Shown: positions 29,012 to 38,034 of the stretch, one piece after another | Layout of the letters: each line of letters starts with the position of its first letter | Position numbering within the stretch: the stretch's first letter is position 1 | From: Clostridium pascui | Lineage (GTDB): Bacteria; Bacillota; Clostridia; Clostridiales; Clostridiaceae | Direction: 5' to 3' | DNA: 64,000 bases | NCBI RefSeq assembly: GCF_016908015.1 | Contig: NZ_JAFBDB010000008.1 | Coordinates: 1-64,000, forward strand | Made by a program: the position numbers and the translations under genes | Notes under the pieces: model-generated | What the model was told of the DNA's origin: nothing | Database searches by the model: none | What the model saw: the letters and a program-made list of their open reading frames with translations, nothing else

Positions 29012-29830
29012 ATGAGTAGAGTAATTAATATAGGTAACAAGAATTTTGAGCTTGGAAAGAAAACCTACATAATGGGAATACTAAATGTAACACCAGATTC
29101 TTTTTCTGATGGCGGAAGCTTTAATAGCGTTGATAAGGCATTGAATCATGCTGAAGAGATGATTTCCCTGGGAGCTGATATCATTGATATCGGCGGAGAA
29201 TCTACAAGACCTGGTCATAATATTGTATCTGGAGAAGAAGAAATTGAAAGAGTGCTGCCGGTAATCAGAGCACTAAAACTGAATTTTGACATACCGATTT
29301 CTATAGATACATATAAGGCAAAGGTTGCAGAAGCCGCGGTTAAAGAAGGTGCTGACTTAATCAATGATGTATGGGGCTTTAAGAAAGACCCTCTTATGGC
29401 AAAGGTTGCAGCAAAACTTAATGTACCCTGCTGCCTCATGCATAATAGAGATAATACAAATTATAGTGATTTGATGAAGGATGTATTATCTGACTTACAG
29501 GAATCTATAGATATAGCTTTAGAGGCTGGAGTAAAGCCGCATAATATAATTGTTGACCCAGGTATAGGCTTTGCTAAGACCTATGAGCAAAATTTAGCTG
29601 TGATGAATAATCTTGAGAAGTTAACTACTCTTGGATTTCCTGTGCTTTTAGCTACTTCAAGAAAATCAATGATAGGAAATACATTGAATTTACCACCTAA
29701 AGAAAGAGTTGAGGGTACAGTAGCCACTACTGTTATTGGTATTATGAAGGGCTGTGATTTTGTAAGGGTACATGATGTTTTAGAAAACAAACGTGCCATC
29801 ATGATGACAGATGCTATAGTCAGGATTTAA
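29012..29830 (+). CDS. folP: Dihydropteroate synthase
   Basis: Condenses 6-hydroxymethyl-7,8-dihydropterin pyrophosphate with p-aminobenzoate to give 7,8-dihydropteroate; the target of sulfonamides. The 272-residue TIM barrel shows the first signature MGILNVTPDSFSDGG (about 21-35), the second signature IDIGGESTRPG (about 60-70), then SIDTYKAKVAE, LINDVWG, DPGIGFAKT and ATSRKSMIG, all matching the family's pterin- and phosphate-binding loops. The ribosome binding site AAAGGAG is 13 nt from the ATG. Middle gene of the HD-folP-folBK operon. Confidence 0.97.
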   Translation: MSRVINIGNKNFELGKKTYIMGILNVTPDSFSDGGSFNSVDKALNHAEEMISLGADIIDIGGESTRPGHNIVSGEEEIERVLPVIRALKLNFDIPISIDTYKAKVAEAAVKEGADLINDVWGFKKDPLMAKVAAKLNVPCCLMHNRDNTNYSDLMKDVLSDLQESIDIALEAGVKPHNIIVDPGIGFAKTYEQNLAVMNNLEKLTTLGFPVLLATSRKSMIGNTLNLPPKERVEGTVATTVIGIMKGCDFVRVHDVLENKRAIMMTDAIVRI

Positions 29831-29889
29831 ATATTTTGATAGTTACATCACTTTTAGTTATTTCACCTTTTAGCATTGGAGATGATTTT

Positions 29890-30738
29890 ATGGATAAAAT
29901 GTATATAAAAGATCTTGAAGTTTATGCCTATCACGGAGTTAATATAGAAGAAAAAAATATGGGCCAAAGATTTTTAATATCTATAGATTTATGGCTTAAT
30001 TTAAGAGAAGCTGGAAAAAGCGATGATCTTACAAAAACCGTTAATTATGCAGAGCTATGTCATAATGTTGAGAAGGAATTTACAAAAACAAAATATGATT
30101 TGATTGAAACATGTATTGAAAAGTTAGCTGAGTATATATTGTTAAATTATGAACCTGTTGAGAAAGTAAAGATACTCCTTAAAAAACCTTGGGCACCTAT
30201 AGGGAAGCCTATAGATTACGCTGCGGTAGAAATAGAAAGATTTTGGCATAGAGCCTTTATTAGCTTAGGATCTAACATGGGAAATAAGAAACAAAACCTT
30301 GAAGAGGCTATAGAGTTCATGAATACAGGAACAACACGAGTAATAAAGTGCTCTAATTTTTATACCACTAAACCCGTGGGCTATACCGATCAAGATGATT
30401 TTCTAAATTGTGCTGTGGAGATAAAAACTCTGCTCACCCCAAGAGAGCTTATTGGATTTTTATTAAACATTGAAAGAGAACTAAGACGAGAAAGAATTGT
30501 ACGATGGGGTCCTAGAACTATTGATTTAGATGTGTTGCTCTATGATGATATAATTACCTCCTTGGAGGAGATAATTATACCTCATCCTAGAATGCATGAG
30601 AGACTTTTTGTACTAAAGCCTCTTAGCGATATAGCTCCATATATGATGCATCCAATTTTAAATAAAAGAATAATTGAACTAGAACAGGAAGCTATTAAAA
30701 CACAAAATGGTGATGAAATTATTGATATATTAAGATAG
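29890..30738 (+). CDS. Bifunctional dihydroneopterin aldolase / HPPK (FolB-FolK fusion)
   Basis: A 282-residue fusion carrying two successive steps of folate synthesis. Residues about 1-120 are FolB: MYIKDLEVYAYHGVNIEEK, VNYAELCHNV and VEKVKILLKKPWAPI match dihydroneopterin aldolase. Residues about 125-282 are FolK (hydroxymethyldihydropterin pyrophosphokinase): AFISLGSNMGNKKQNL, GYTDQDDFLNCAVEI, RWGPRTIDLDVLLYDD and IPHPRMHERLFVLKPL. The start is ATG 29890, 8 nt after GGAG; 18 upstream in-frame codons from a TTG are unsupported. Last gene of the operon, 59 nt after folP. FolB-FolK fusions are known in Clostridia. Confidence 0.94.
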   Translation: MDKMYIKDLEVYAYHGVNIEEKNMGQRFLISIDLWLNLREAGKSDDLTKTVNYAELCHNVEKEFTKTKYDLIETCIEKLAEYILLNYEPVEKVKILLKKPWAPIGKPIDYAAVEIERFWHRAFISLGSNMGNKKQNLEEAIEFMNTGTTRVIKCSNFYTTKPVGYTDQDDFLNCAVEIKTLLTPRELIGFLLNIERELRRERIVRWGPRTIDLDVLLYDDIITSLEEIIIPHPRMHERLFVLKPLSDIAPYMMHPILNKRIIELEQEAIKTQNGDEIIDILR

Positions 30739-30902
30739 TAATTTTAAATAAAAATTTTGCACGTCTTAGCTTACTTGTATTACTTATATTTATTTGTAGT
30801 GAATATAGATATAAATCAACCTTTTTATTGCATCTTTAATATAATTTTATTGATAAATTTAAAACAGTATTATCTGTAATAGGAAGGTTATTTATTTTAA
30901 AT

Positions 30903-31889
30903 TTACAATAGCTCTTCTCTAATATCCTTAGAATCTTTTGATGATAAATAGGATAATGGCACATCAAATACTGTTTTTGCTCCTTTTAATCCTTCTCTAT
31001 GCATACGAACAGCTGCTCTTGCATAAGCTACAAGAATGTTTGCTGTAAACTCTGGATTACTTTCAAGCTTCAATGAGAATTCAATTGTATGATTCGTACT
31101 ATCTTTTCCTGTCTTTCCTCTATGAATTACAAAGCCTCCGTGTGGCATTTTAGAATGATTTTTCTTAAATTCTTCTTCATCTATAAAATAAACACTTGTA
31201 TCATAGTCTAAAAAATAATTTGGTATAGCTTTAATTTCTCTCTCAATTTTAGATAAATCCTCTCCACATTCTGCAACTACATAGCACTGTCTTAAATGCA
31301 TTTCCCTATCTGTAAGTACAATATCACTTCCTAATCGTATCTTTTCTAAAGCATTTTCTATCGGAATAGTATACTCAATTCCATACTTTACCCCTTTTAT
31401 ACCACGAATAGCATTAGAATGTCCTTGACTTACTCCAGGGCCCCAAAATGTATAAAATTGTCCATTAGGAAGTACCGATTCTGCTAAAAGCCTATTCATT
31501 GAAAATAATCCTGGATCCCATCCTACTGATATTATACTTATGTGGTTATTTTCTATTGCCTTTTCATTTACTGCGTTAAAGTAATCTGAAATTTTAGCAT
31601 GGGTATCAAAACTATCTACTGTATTAAAAAGTTCTGCAAATCTAGGGGTCTGCTTGGGAAGATCTTTTGCAGAACCTCCACACAAAATCATTACATCTAT
31701 TTTATCTATGTAATTATAAGCATCATGTATATTAGCTACATTTGTATTAGAATTTTCAGGTACTATACTTTTAGAATCTCTTCTCGTAAATATGACTTCA
31801 AGCTTCATATCAGGATTTTCTCCAATTGCAAATTCAACACCTTTCCCTATATTTCCATACCCTACAATACCTACTTTAATTTTCTCCAC
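30903..31889 (-). CDS. ddh: meso-Diaminopimelate dehydrogenase
   Basis: NADP-dependent enzyme that reductively aminates tetrahydrodipicolinate directly to meso-diaminopimelate, a one-step bypass of the acylated lysine/DAP branches. The 328-residue length is usual. The N-terminal dinucleotide fold VGIVGYGNIGKGV (about 6-18), CGGSAKDLPKQTP, DSFDTHAKI, SVGWDPGLFSMNR and FWGPGVSQGHSNAIRG match the family's cofactor and substrate sites. ATG follows GGGGG. Monocistronic, so supply of DAP for wall and lysine for protein is probably regulated separately from dap genes elsewhere. Confidence 0.95.
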   Translation of the reverse strand: MEKIKVGIVGYGNIGKGVEFAIGENPDMKLEVIFTRRDSKSIVPENSNTNVANIHDAYNYIDKIDVMILCGGSAKDLPKQTPRFAELFNTVDSFDTHAKISDYFNAVNEKAIENNHISIISVGWDPGLFSMNRLLAESVLPNGQFYTFWGPGVSQGHSNAIRGIKGVKYGIEYTIPIENALEKIRLGSDIVLTDREMHLRQCYVVAECGEDLSKIEREIKAIPNYFLDYDTSVYFIDEEEFKKNHSKMPHGGFVIHRGKTGKDSTNHTIEFSLKLESNPEFTANILVAYARAAVRMHREGLKGAKTVFDVPLSYLSSKDSKDIREELL

Positions 31890-31990
31890 AATGTTACCCC
31901 CAATTTAATTCTTATGTTAAAATTTATGCTGATTTAGTACAATAAATTTATATTTTTATTACTTTAACTATTTAATTTTAAAAATCATCA

Positions 31991-32018
31991 CAAAAACAGC
32001 TCTAAAACCTTAGAGCTG
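31991..32018 (-). terminator. Terminator overlapping the stay-green gene stop
   Basis: On the minus strand CAGCTCTAA and TTAGAGCTG (32018-32010 and 32005-31997) form a 9-bp stem followed by TTTTTG. The 5' arm contains the stop codon. Confidence 0.8.
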
Positions 32019-32477
32019 CTCTTCATAAATCTGCTTATAGTCTTTAACAATCCCCCAGTATTCTATACGATTAACGTTTTCAATTATAGAGTCAAAATGT
32101 ATATAAACTGGTGCATCATACAATTCATTATGAGCTTCGAAAAATTCCTTGTCCCCATATAGTATTGCTTGAAGAGCTAATGGAAGTTCCCGTGTGAAAA
32201 ATTCATTTCTCTCATCTGGAGTTTTAGGATTAAATCTTCCATCCACATAAACATATGCATATAACTGAAGCTTTCCCTCTACCTTCCTCCATCTTACAAG
32301 AATTTCTTCTCGCGCAGATGTAATCTTATCATAAGCATAAGTAAGTGCTACATTTAAAAGCATTTCTTCTTCAGAATCTAAGTGGGTATAGGTGTAATGC
32401 CTTCCTAGTATTGATTGATTTTTAATGACTCCATCATCAAATTCAGTAATTAAATTTTCGGGATTTAGCTTATCCAT
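32010..32477 (-). CDS. Stay-green (SGR) family protein
   Basis: A 155-residue soluble protein that I recognise as the bacterial stay-green domain: LNPENLITEF at the N-terminus, GRHYTYTHLDSEEEMLLNV, YAYDKI, VRWRKVEGKLQLYAYVYVDG, RRELPLAL-like TRELPLALQAI and APVYIHFDS. Plant SGR removes magnesium from chlorophyll a, and some bacterial homologues have been reported to do the same in vitro. The natural substrate in a fermentative anaerobe without chlorophyll is unknown; a corrinoid, other tetrapyrrole or an unrelated ligand is conceivable. ATG follows AAGGTG. Monocistronic, divergent from the SIMPL gene. Confidence 0.82.
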   Translation of the reverse strand: MDKLNPENLITEFDDGVIKNQSILGRHYTYTHLDSEEEMLLNVALTYAYDKITSAREEILVRWRKVEGKLQLYAYVYVDGRFNPKTPDERNEFFTRELPLALQAILYGDKEFFEAHNELYDAPVYIHFDSIIENVNRIEYWGIVKDYKQIYEEQL

Positions 32478-32602
32478 CCTTTCACCTTCTTTATTATTAG
32501 GCTAAAAAATAAGCCCCTAATATTATATTATTGAAGGTTAAAAAATCTGTTACTATTGAATATACTAACATAGATAATATTAAAAGAAAGGATATATGTC
32601 TT

Positions 32603-33262
32603 ATGATGAATTACGACCTTTATTCTACAAATGCGCAAAGTTTAAAAAAAGGTGAATTAAAAATCAATGGAACTGCAACTATAAAAATAGAACCCAATAT
32701 AGCCATTGTAAACTTAGGAGTTGTAACAGAAGATATAAATTTAGAAAAAGCACAAAGAGAAAATGCTATAAAAGTTACTTCTATTATAAATGAATTGCTT
32801 AAATTTAATATTCCTAAACAGGATATCAGTACATTCACTTACAATATAGAACCCCAATACGATTATATAGAAGGGAAGCAAATATTTAGAGGATATAGAG
32901 TTACAAATATTTTATCCGTTACTATTAGAGATTTGCCTAAGGTTGGCCAAATTATAGATGCTGCCGTCTATAAGGGAGCTAATCGAGTAGATAACATTAA
33001 ATTTACTGTAGAAAATCCATCGCCATATTATAGCAAAGCATTAAGTCTCGCTATAATAAACGCTGTAAATAAGGCAAGACAAGTAGAAAACACATTAAAA
33101 GTGAATATGTTTAAAATTCCATACAAAATTATCGAGCAAAGTTCTACTGAAAATATTCGGGAAGTTGCAGACTTCAAAGTCCTCGCTGCTACAACCCCTA
33201 TACTTCCTGGCCAAATCACCATAACTTCAAATATAGAAGCATTTTTTTATTATAAATATTAA
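32603..33262 (+). CDS. SIMPL (DUF541) domain protein
   Basis: A 220-residue protein of the SIMPL family: GTATIKIEPNIAIVNLGVVTED, VTSIINELLKF, NIEPQYDY, RGYRVTNILSVTIRDL and ANRVDNIKFTVENP match the repeated beta-alpha pattern of the domain. Homologues often sit in the periplasm or outside the membrane, but no signal peptide is visible here, so a cytoplasmic or peripheral location is more likely. The start is ATG 32603 (AAAGGA about 10 nt upstream); a TTG 72 nt upstream in frame lacks context. No enzymatic activity is established for the family. Stands alone. Confidence 0.8.
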   Translation: MMNYDLYSTNAQSLKKGELKINGTATIKIEPNIAIVNLGVVTEDINLEKAQRENAIKVTSIINELLKFNIPKQDISTFTYNIEPQYDYIEGKQIFRGYRVTNILSVTIRDLPKVGQIIDAAVYKGANRVDNIKFTVENPSPYYSKALSLAIINAVNKARQVENTLKVNMFKIPYKIIEQSSTENIREVADFKVLAATTPILPGQITITSNIEAFFYYKY

Positions 33263-33369
33263 TACTTTCCATAATTATTTCTTTGAGCCCCAAATTTTAT
33301 ATAATATATTTCTTTTAAAAGGGTACAATAATTTTGAAACTAATATAAATTGAAAGGGGTTTTTTAGAA

Positions 33370-33828
33370 ATGGCACTTACTAATAAGGAAAAAACTTTAA
33401 TAGAGGATAATTTAAATGCGGAGTACTTATGCATAAGAAAATATGAACAATACGCTTCTATGGCATCAGATCCACAAATCAAGCAAGTGTTTCAAGACCT
33501 AGCAAACAAGGAACATCAACATGCAACTACACTTGAACAAATATTATCTCAAAATGGAGTAAATAATCAAAATATATTTAAAAGCTTTACTAAGCCTCAA
33601 GGAGATTCATCAAGTGTGCAATCAAATCTCGGATTTACAGACGCACAACTTTTAAATGATGCATTATATACTGAAAAACATGTTTCAAGTTCTTATAATA
33701 ATGCTGTTTTAGAATCCGTTGATTCTAACATACGACAAAAACTTCAGCATATTCAGCAAGAAGAACAAGGTCATGCTGAAACATTATTTAAGACAATGAA
33801 CTCAAAAGGTTGGTATGATGTTCAGTAA
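33370..33828 (+). CDS. CotF-like spore coat protein (ferritin-like fold)
   Basis: A 152-residue helical protein of the CotF/coat protein family. Two related halves are visible: LNAEYLCIRKYEQYA with NKEHQHATTLEQIL, and LYTEKHVSSSYNNAV with QEEQGHAETLFKTM. Each has the Glu/His spacing of ferritin-like bundles, and the family coats endospores. It ends GWYDVQ, typical of these proteins. ATG follows GAAAGGGG by about 12 nt. Monocistronic; a sporulation-sigma promoter is expected but I cannot identify one confidently. Followed by a perfect inverted repeat at 33838-33903. Confidence 0.85.
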   Translation: MALTNKEKTLIEDNLNAEYLCIRKYEQYASMASDPQIKQVFQDLANKEHQHATTLEQILSQNGVNNQNIFKSFTKPQGDSSSVQSNLGFTDAQLLNDALYTEKHVSSSYNNAVLESVDSNIRQKLQHIQQEEQGHAETLFKTMNSKGWYDVQ

Positions 33829-33837
33829 CCAGTAGTA

Positions 33838-33903
33838 AGTAACCGGTAACCAGTATTATGTAGTTTTTCTTTACAAAACATTCATTACTGGTTACCGGTT
33901 ACT
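33838..33903. repeat. Perfect 18-bp inverted repeat after the coat-protein gene
   Basis: AGTAACCGGTAACCAGTA (33838-33855) and its exact complement (33886-33903) flank a 30-nt AT-rich spacer. The arms are themselves built from repeated AGTAACC/GGTAACC units, and a partial extra copy lies at 33823-33834. There is no T-run after the stem, so a simple terminator is less likely than slippage-generated intergenic repeat DNA, which is common in Clostridia. A terminator role for the convergent genes cannot be excluded. Confidence 0.75.
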
Positions 33904-33989
33904 ATAATACTTATTTTTAATTATTAAATTTCACATTTATATTATATCCATAGAATAAATATTTACTTATACACATATAAACAAGAGAT

Positions 33990-35126
33990 TTATTCATATC
34001 TTTTTTTCTCAGGGTCTTTTCCTAAGTATTGATAATAATAGCATTGAATTCTTCCATTATAAAGCTTTCTATTTTTATTTGATTTTTCACCAAATAACTC
34101 TTGAAACTTAGGATGAGAAGTAAGTACAAAATATGACCAATCATTTAAATTTGTAAACACTTTTCCCATAGCTTTATATAATTCTTCTACTTCTTTTTCT
34201 TCTCCAATTCTCTCGCCGTAAGGAGGATTTGTTACTATAAAACCATATCTTTTCTTACTACTAAAATCTCTTACATCCATCTTTTGAAAGAATATATTAT
34301 CCTCGACTCCTGCTTTTATAGCATTTGCTCTTGCAGTAGCCAATAATCTTCCATTTACATCAGAGGCAAGTATTTTGAAGTCCTTATTATTAACTGAATT
34401 TTTAGCATGCTTTCTTATATCTTCCCATAATTCTTGATCTATTATATCCCACTGCTCTGACACAAAGCTTCTGTTAAGCCCTGGTGCTATGTTTCTTCCA
34501 ATCATTGCAGCTTCGATGGCTATAGTTCCTGAACCACAAAGGGGGTCTGCAAGAACTCTTGAAGGTTCCCATTTACTTAAAAGTACTAATGCTGCTGCTA
34601 AGGTTTCCTTTAAAGGGGCCTCTCCTGCAAGTTCTCTATATCCTCTTTTATGTAATCCTGGTCCTGATGTATCTATAGTTAACGTAACAATATCTTTAAG
34701 TATTGCTACTTCAATTTTATACTCTGCTCCACTTTCAGGAAATGTATCCATTCTATATTTTCTTTTCATAGCTTCAACTACAGCCTTTTTTACAATAGAT
34801 TGACAATCAGGCACACTATAAAGTTTAGATTTAACGGATTTCCCAATAACATGCATAAACCCTGTTATAGGTATTATGTCTCCCCACTCCACTTCTTTAG
34901 TTCCCTGAAAAAGCTCTTCAAAAGACTCAGCTTTAAATTCTGCCATTTTTATAAGAACCCTCTCTGCAGTTCTAAGCCACATATTACAGGTCACTATATC
35001 CATTTCGTCCCCTTCAAAGGTTACTTTTCCATTTTCTATAGTTAAATCATCATATCCTAACTCTTTTAATTCATTTGCTACTACTTTTTCAAGGCCAAAA
35101 GTAGACGTTGCAATTAGTTTATACAT
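33990..35126 (-). CDS. THUMP-domain 23S rRNA methyltransferase (RlmL/YpsC type)
   Basis: A 378-residue SAM-dependent RNA guanine-N2 methyltransferase. Residues about 1-155 form the ferredoxin-like plus THUMP RNA-binding part (IATSTFGLEKVVANELKELG). Residues about 160-378 form the Rossmann methyltransferase, with ADPLCGSGTIAIEAAMIG for SAM binding and the catalytic TNPPYGERIG motif. By similarity it modifies 23S rRNA like the N-terminal module of RlmL. ATG 35126 follows AGGTGGAG by 6 nt; GTG 35138 is an in-frame alternative lacking a ribosome binding site. Located behind corA on the same strand, 105 nt apart, possibly independent. Confidence 0.93.
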   Translation of the reverse strand: MYKLIATSTFGLEKVVANELKELGYDDLTIENGKVTFEGDEMDIVTCNMWLRTAERVLIKMAEFKAESFEELFQGTKEVEWGDIIPITGFMHVIGKSVKSKLYSVPDCQSIVKKAVVEAMKRKYRMDTFPESGAEYKIEVAILKDIVTLTIDTSGPGLHKRGYRELAGEAPLKETLAAALVLLSKWEPSRVLADPLCGSGTIAIEAAMIGRNIAPGLNRSFVSEQWDIIDQELWEDIRKHAKNSVNNKDFKILASDVNGRLLATARANAIKAGVEDNIFFQKMDVRDFSSKKRYGFIVTNPPYGERIGEEKEVEELYKAMGKVFTNLNDWSYFVLTSHPKFQELFGEKSNKNRKLYNGRIQCYYYQYLGKDPEKKRYE

Positions 35127-35231
35127 ATATATCTCCACCTTTAATTAGCAATTTCAAATTTGAACAAATAGGTTCTACTTAGATTTCCCATTATGATTAT
35201 GTATTATCAATTATATATTGTCAATTTTAAA

Positions 35232-36191
35232 TTACTTATCAATATCAAACCATCCTTTTCGTTTAAACCATAGAAACATGAAAATTCCTATAAGTACCAT
35301 TATACCCCATACTATAAAATATCCATATTTCCATTTAAGTTCAGGCATATTTTCAAAATTCATTCCATATACACCTACAATAAAAGTCAATGGTATAAAT
35401 ATTGTAGATATAACTGTAAGCACCATCATATTTATATTCATTTTATTTGAATTAGTAGACAGATAATTATCCCTTATATCTGAAGTGATTTCTCTACTTT
35501 CTTCAATCATATCTGATAGCTTAAGCAAATGATCATAAATATCACCAAAATACACTTTATGCTCTCTTATCCAACTTAATCTTTCTGAATTTATCATTCT
35601 ATATAACAAATCTCTCATAGAAGTTACTAATCTTCTTAATTTTAGCAAATCATTTCTAATTGAAAATATTTCATCTATAAGACGATGTACAGATTCCCTT
35701 TCTTCATTATTATCTATTACACTTAATTTATCTTCAATTTCCTGAATAGCAGGAAAAAACTCATCTACTATTTTATCCAATATTAAATACTCTACATCTA
35801 CAGTTCCTTTATTCCATCTACTTTCACTACATATAAACTTATTCCATGCCTCATCTATTTCGTTACAGTTTTCTCTATGTACAGAAACAATAAATCTTTC
35901 TGATATAAATATTCCTACAGTTTCTGACAAAAGTGTGCCGTTATTTAATGCATTAAATATAAAAAAAGCATAACTATCATAGTAATCCATCTTAGGCCTA
36001 TGATGGATTTGCAACGAATCCTCTATAGCTAGCTTATGAAAACCAAATACATCGACTAAAGCTTTCTCTTCATCCTCTGACGGATTTTCTATATCAACCC
36101 AGTACCAGCTTATTTCTTCATCTTCTAATTCATCTATAGGAATATCTTGATATAATTTCAAATCTTCTTTTATAACAGCAGTACGAATCAA
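35232..36191 (-). CDS. corA: CorA-family magnesium/divalent cation channel
   Basis: A 319-residue homopentameric cation channel subunit. The long N-terminal cytoplasmic domain is followed by an extended stalk helix and two C-terminal transmembrane helices. The signature loop YGMNFENMPEL (about residues 275-285) sits between the helices, as required for Mg2+ selectivity, and the tail is short and basic (WFKRKGWFDIDK). DYDSYAFFIFNAL is the typical beta-sheet segment of the funnel. Transport of Mg2+, or of Co2+/Ni2+ by relatives, is expected; exact selectivity is not readable. ATG follows GGAGGTG by about 6 nt. Monocistronic. Confidence 0.93.
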   Translation of the reverse strand: MIRTAVIKEDLKLYQDIPIDELEDEEISWYWVDIENPSEDEEKALVDVFGFHKLAIEDSLQIHHRPKMDYYDSYAFFIFNALNNGTLLSETVGIFISERFIVSVHRENCNEIDEAWNKFICSESRWNKGTVDVEYLILDKIVDEFFPAIQEIEDKLSVIDNNEERESVHRLIDEIFSIRNDLLKLRRLVTSMRDLLYRMINSERLSWIREHKVYFGDIYDHLLKLSDMIEESREITSDIRDNYLSTNSNKMNINMMVLTVISTIFIPLTFIVGVYGMNFENMPELKWKYGYFIVWGIMVLIGIFMFLWFKRKGWFDIDK

Positions 36192-36310
36192 CTTAACACC
36201 TCCTCAGCATTAATTATCAGTTTTAAGCTTTTAGTTGTCAATTAATTTTAGAATAATATACTAACTTATGAAAATGAGCAATTAATTACTAGTAACCAGC
36301 TTGCCATAAC

Positions 36311-36342
36311 AAAAAAGCTCCCCAATTTTGAGGAACTTTTTG
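36311..36342 (-). terminator. Terminator of the NADH oxidase gene
   Basis: On the minus strand AAAAAGTTCCTC and GGGGAGCTTTTTT pair (one mismatch) around a short loop and end in a T-run. Confidence 0.75.
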
Positions 36343-36370
36343 TCATAGCTTTTAATTATTAACTTATAAT

Positions 36371-37699
36371 CTATTCAGCACTTAACCCTGCTAAGTTTAG
36401 TAGATTCCATGGTTTATTATAGTGTGGTTGAAAAAAGAAATCTACAAACGCTAACTCATCTATAGTCATCTTATTTTGAATACATACAGACATTGTATTC
36501 ATAGCTTGAGTTAAATCTACTTTTGATATTATCTGTGCCCCTAAAATTACTTTTGAGTCCTTTTCATAAACTACTTTTAATTTTGCTGTATCATAAGTTG
36601 GCATGAATTCTGGTCTATAATTATCTTCTACAGTTACAGTCTTAACTTCTATACCTGCTGATTTTGCCGCATTTTCAGTAAGTCCTGTAGATGCTATATT
36701 ATACTCATAAATCTTAATTCCTGAAGTACCTTGAGTTCCCATGTATTTAGTAGTTGGTTTTACTAGATTTCTAGCAACCAATGTTCCCATACGTACTGCA
36801 TTTGTTGCAAGAGGAATATATGCATGCTTTCCAGTAGGGTTATATATAACTGCACAGCTATCTCCTGCTGCAAATACATCCTCTTTACTTGTTCTCATAT
36901 ATTCATCTACTATAATTGCTCCGTTACCAAGCATATCTAATTGACCTTTAAATAATTCAGTATTTGGTCTAAATCCTATACAAAGTACAACTAAATCTGT
37001 TTCATATTCTCCCTTATTGGTTAATACCTTTGACACTTTTCCACTTTCGCCTTCAAACTTAACCACAGTTTCCCCAAGAGCAAGTTTTACTTCCTTATCT
37101 ATAAATGCTTTTTCTGCTATGTCTGTATATTCTTTATCTAAGTATTTGCTTAATATACGGTCCTCAGCATCAATTAAAGTTACATTTTTGCCATTCATCT
37201 CAAATGCTTCTACCAGCTCAACTCCTATATATCCTGCTCCTACAACTACTATATTTTTAGCTTCCTTGGATTTTTCAATTATTGTATTTGAATGATAGAA
37301 GTTTTTAGATAATAATACATTTTCCAAATGGATTCCTTCAATTTTTGGAACTATTGGCCATGAACCTGATGTTATTATAAGTTTATCAAAAGTATCTTCA
37401 AATTCTTCATTTGTGTCTAAATTGCGTATCTTTATTTTCTTTTGATCTAAATCAGTTTCTAATACTTCATGTTTCATTTTTGTCTCTACGCCTAGCTGTG
37501 ATAATTGTTCTGGTGAAGAGTAAAATAATCCTTGAGGGTCTTTAACTACTCCTCCAATATATAATGCTATTCCACAGGATAAAAATGAAATATTATCATT
37601 TTTTTCGTAAACTGTAATTTTTGCCTCTGGATATAACTTTGCAACATTTATAATTGCTGCTGTGCCAGCATGTGTGCATCCTATAACCGCTATTTTCAT
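36371..37699 (-). CDS. FAD-dependent NADH oxidase / CoA-disulfide reductase family protein
   Basis: A 442-residue flavoprotein of the peroxiredoxin-like pyridine nucleotide-disulfide family. The N-terminal FAD-binding segment starts IAVIGCTHAGTAA. A single redox-active Cys lies in SFLSCGIALYIGG (about residue 42), the NADH-binding motif is VVVGAGYIGVELVEAF (about 151-166), and the second FAD motif ends VFAAGDSCAV. This pattern fits water-forming NADH oxidase (Nox) best and would let an anaerobe dispose of oxygen, but CoA-disulfide and polysulfide reductases share it, so the substrate is not certain. ATG follows AAGGGAG. Monocistronic, with its own terminator; it is the gene just beyond the lyase/transporter locus. 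Confidence 0.88.
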   Translation of the reverse strand: MKIAVIGCTHAGTAAIINVAKLYPEAKITVYEKNDNISFLSCGIALYIGGVVKDPQGLFYSSPEQLSQLGVETKMKHEVLETDLDQKKIKIRNLDTNEEFEDTFDKLIITSGSWPIVPKIEGIHLENVLLSKNFYHSNTIIEKSKEAKNIVVVGAGYIGVELVEAFEMNGKNVTLIDAEDRILSKYLDKEYTDIAEKAFIDKEVKLALGETVVKFEGESGKVSKVLTNKGEYETDLVVLCIGFRPNTELFKGQLDMLGNGAIIVDEYMRTSKEDVFAAGDSCAVIYNPTGKHAYIPLATNAVRMGTLVARNLVKPTTKYMGTQGTSGIKIYEYNIASTGLTENAAKSAGIEVKTVTVEDNYRPEFMPTYDTAKLKVVYEKDSKVILGAQIISKVDLTQAMNTMSVCIQNKMTIDELAFVDFFFQPHYNKPWNLLNLAGLSAE

Positions 37700-37986
37700 A
37701 ATTTATTTCTCCCTTCATTTATAAAAACCTTATTTATATTTCATTAATTAATTTAATTTCATAAAACTCATTAATTTGATTATATACCACTTTAGTATAT
37801 AATCAAATGATAATTTTTATTAATTACAAGTAATTATCCTTTGAAATCGTCATTTTTTATTTATTAGCTTTGATTCTTTAATTTTTTCATCTAAATTATA
37901 TAATTTGTTTAAAAGAAGATATTATTCATCTCAATTTCGTCGGTGTATCGTAACCATAATGTATACTGCTTTCATTAAACAAAAAT

Positions 37987-38026
37987 AAAAAACCTTACTT
38001 CAAATAAATTTTGAAATAAGGTTTTT
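37987..38026 (-). terminator. Terminator of the transporter-lyase operon
   Basis: On the minus strand AAAAACCTTATTTCAAA and TTTGAAGTAAGGTTTTTT form an almost perfect 17-bp stem ending in T6. It follows the small membrane-protein gene. Confidence 0.85.
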
Positions 38027-38034
38027 AACATAGA

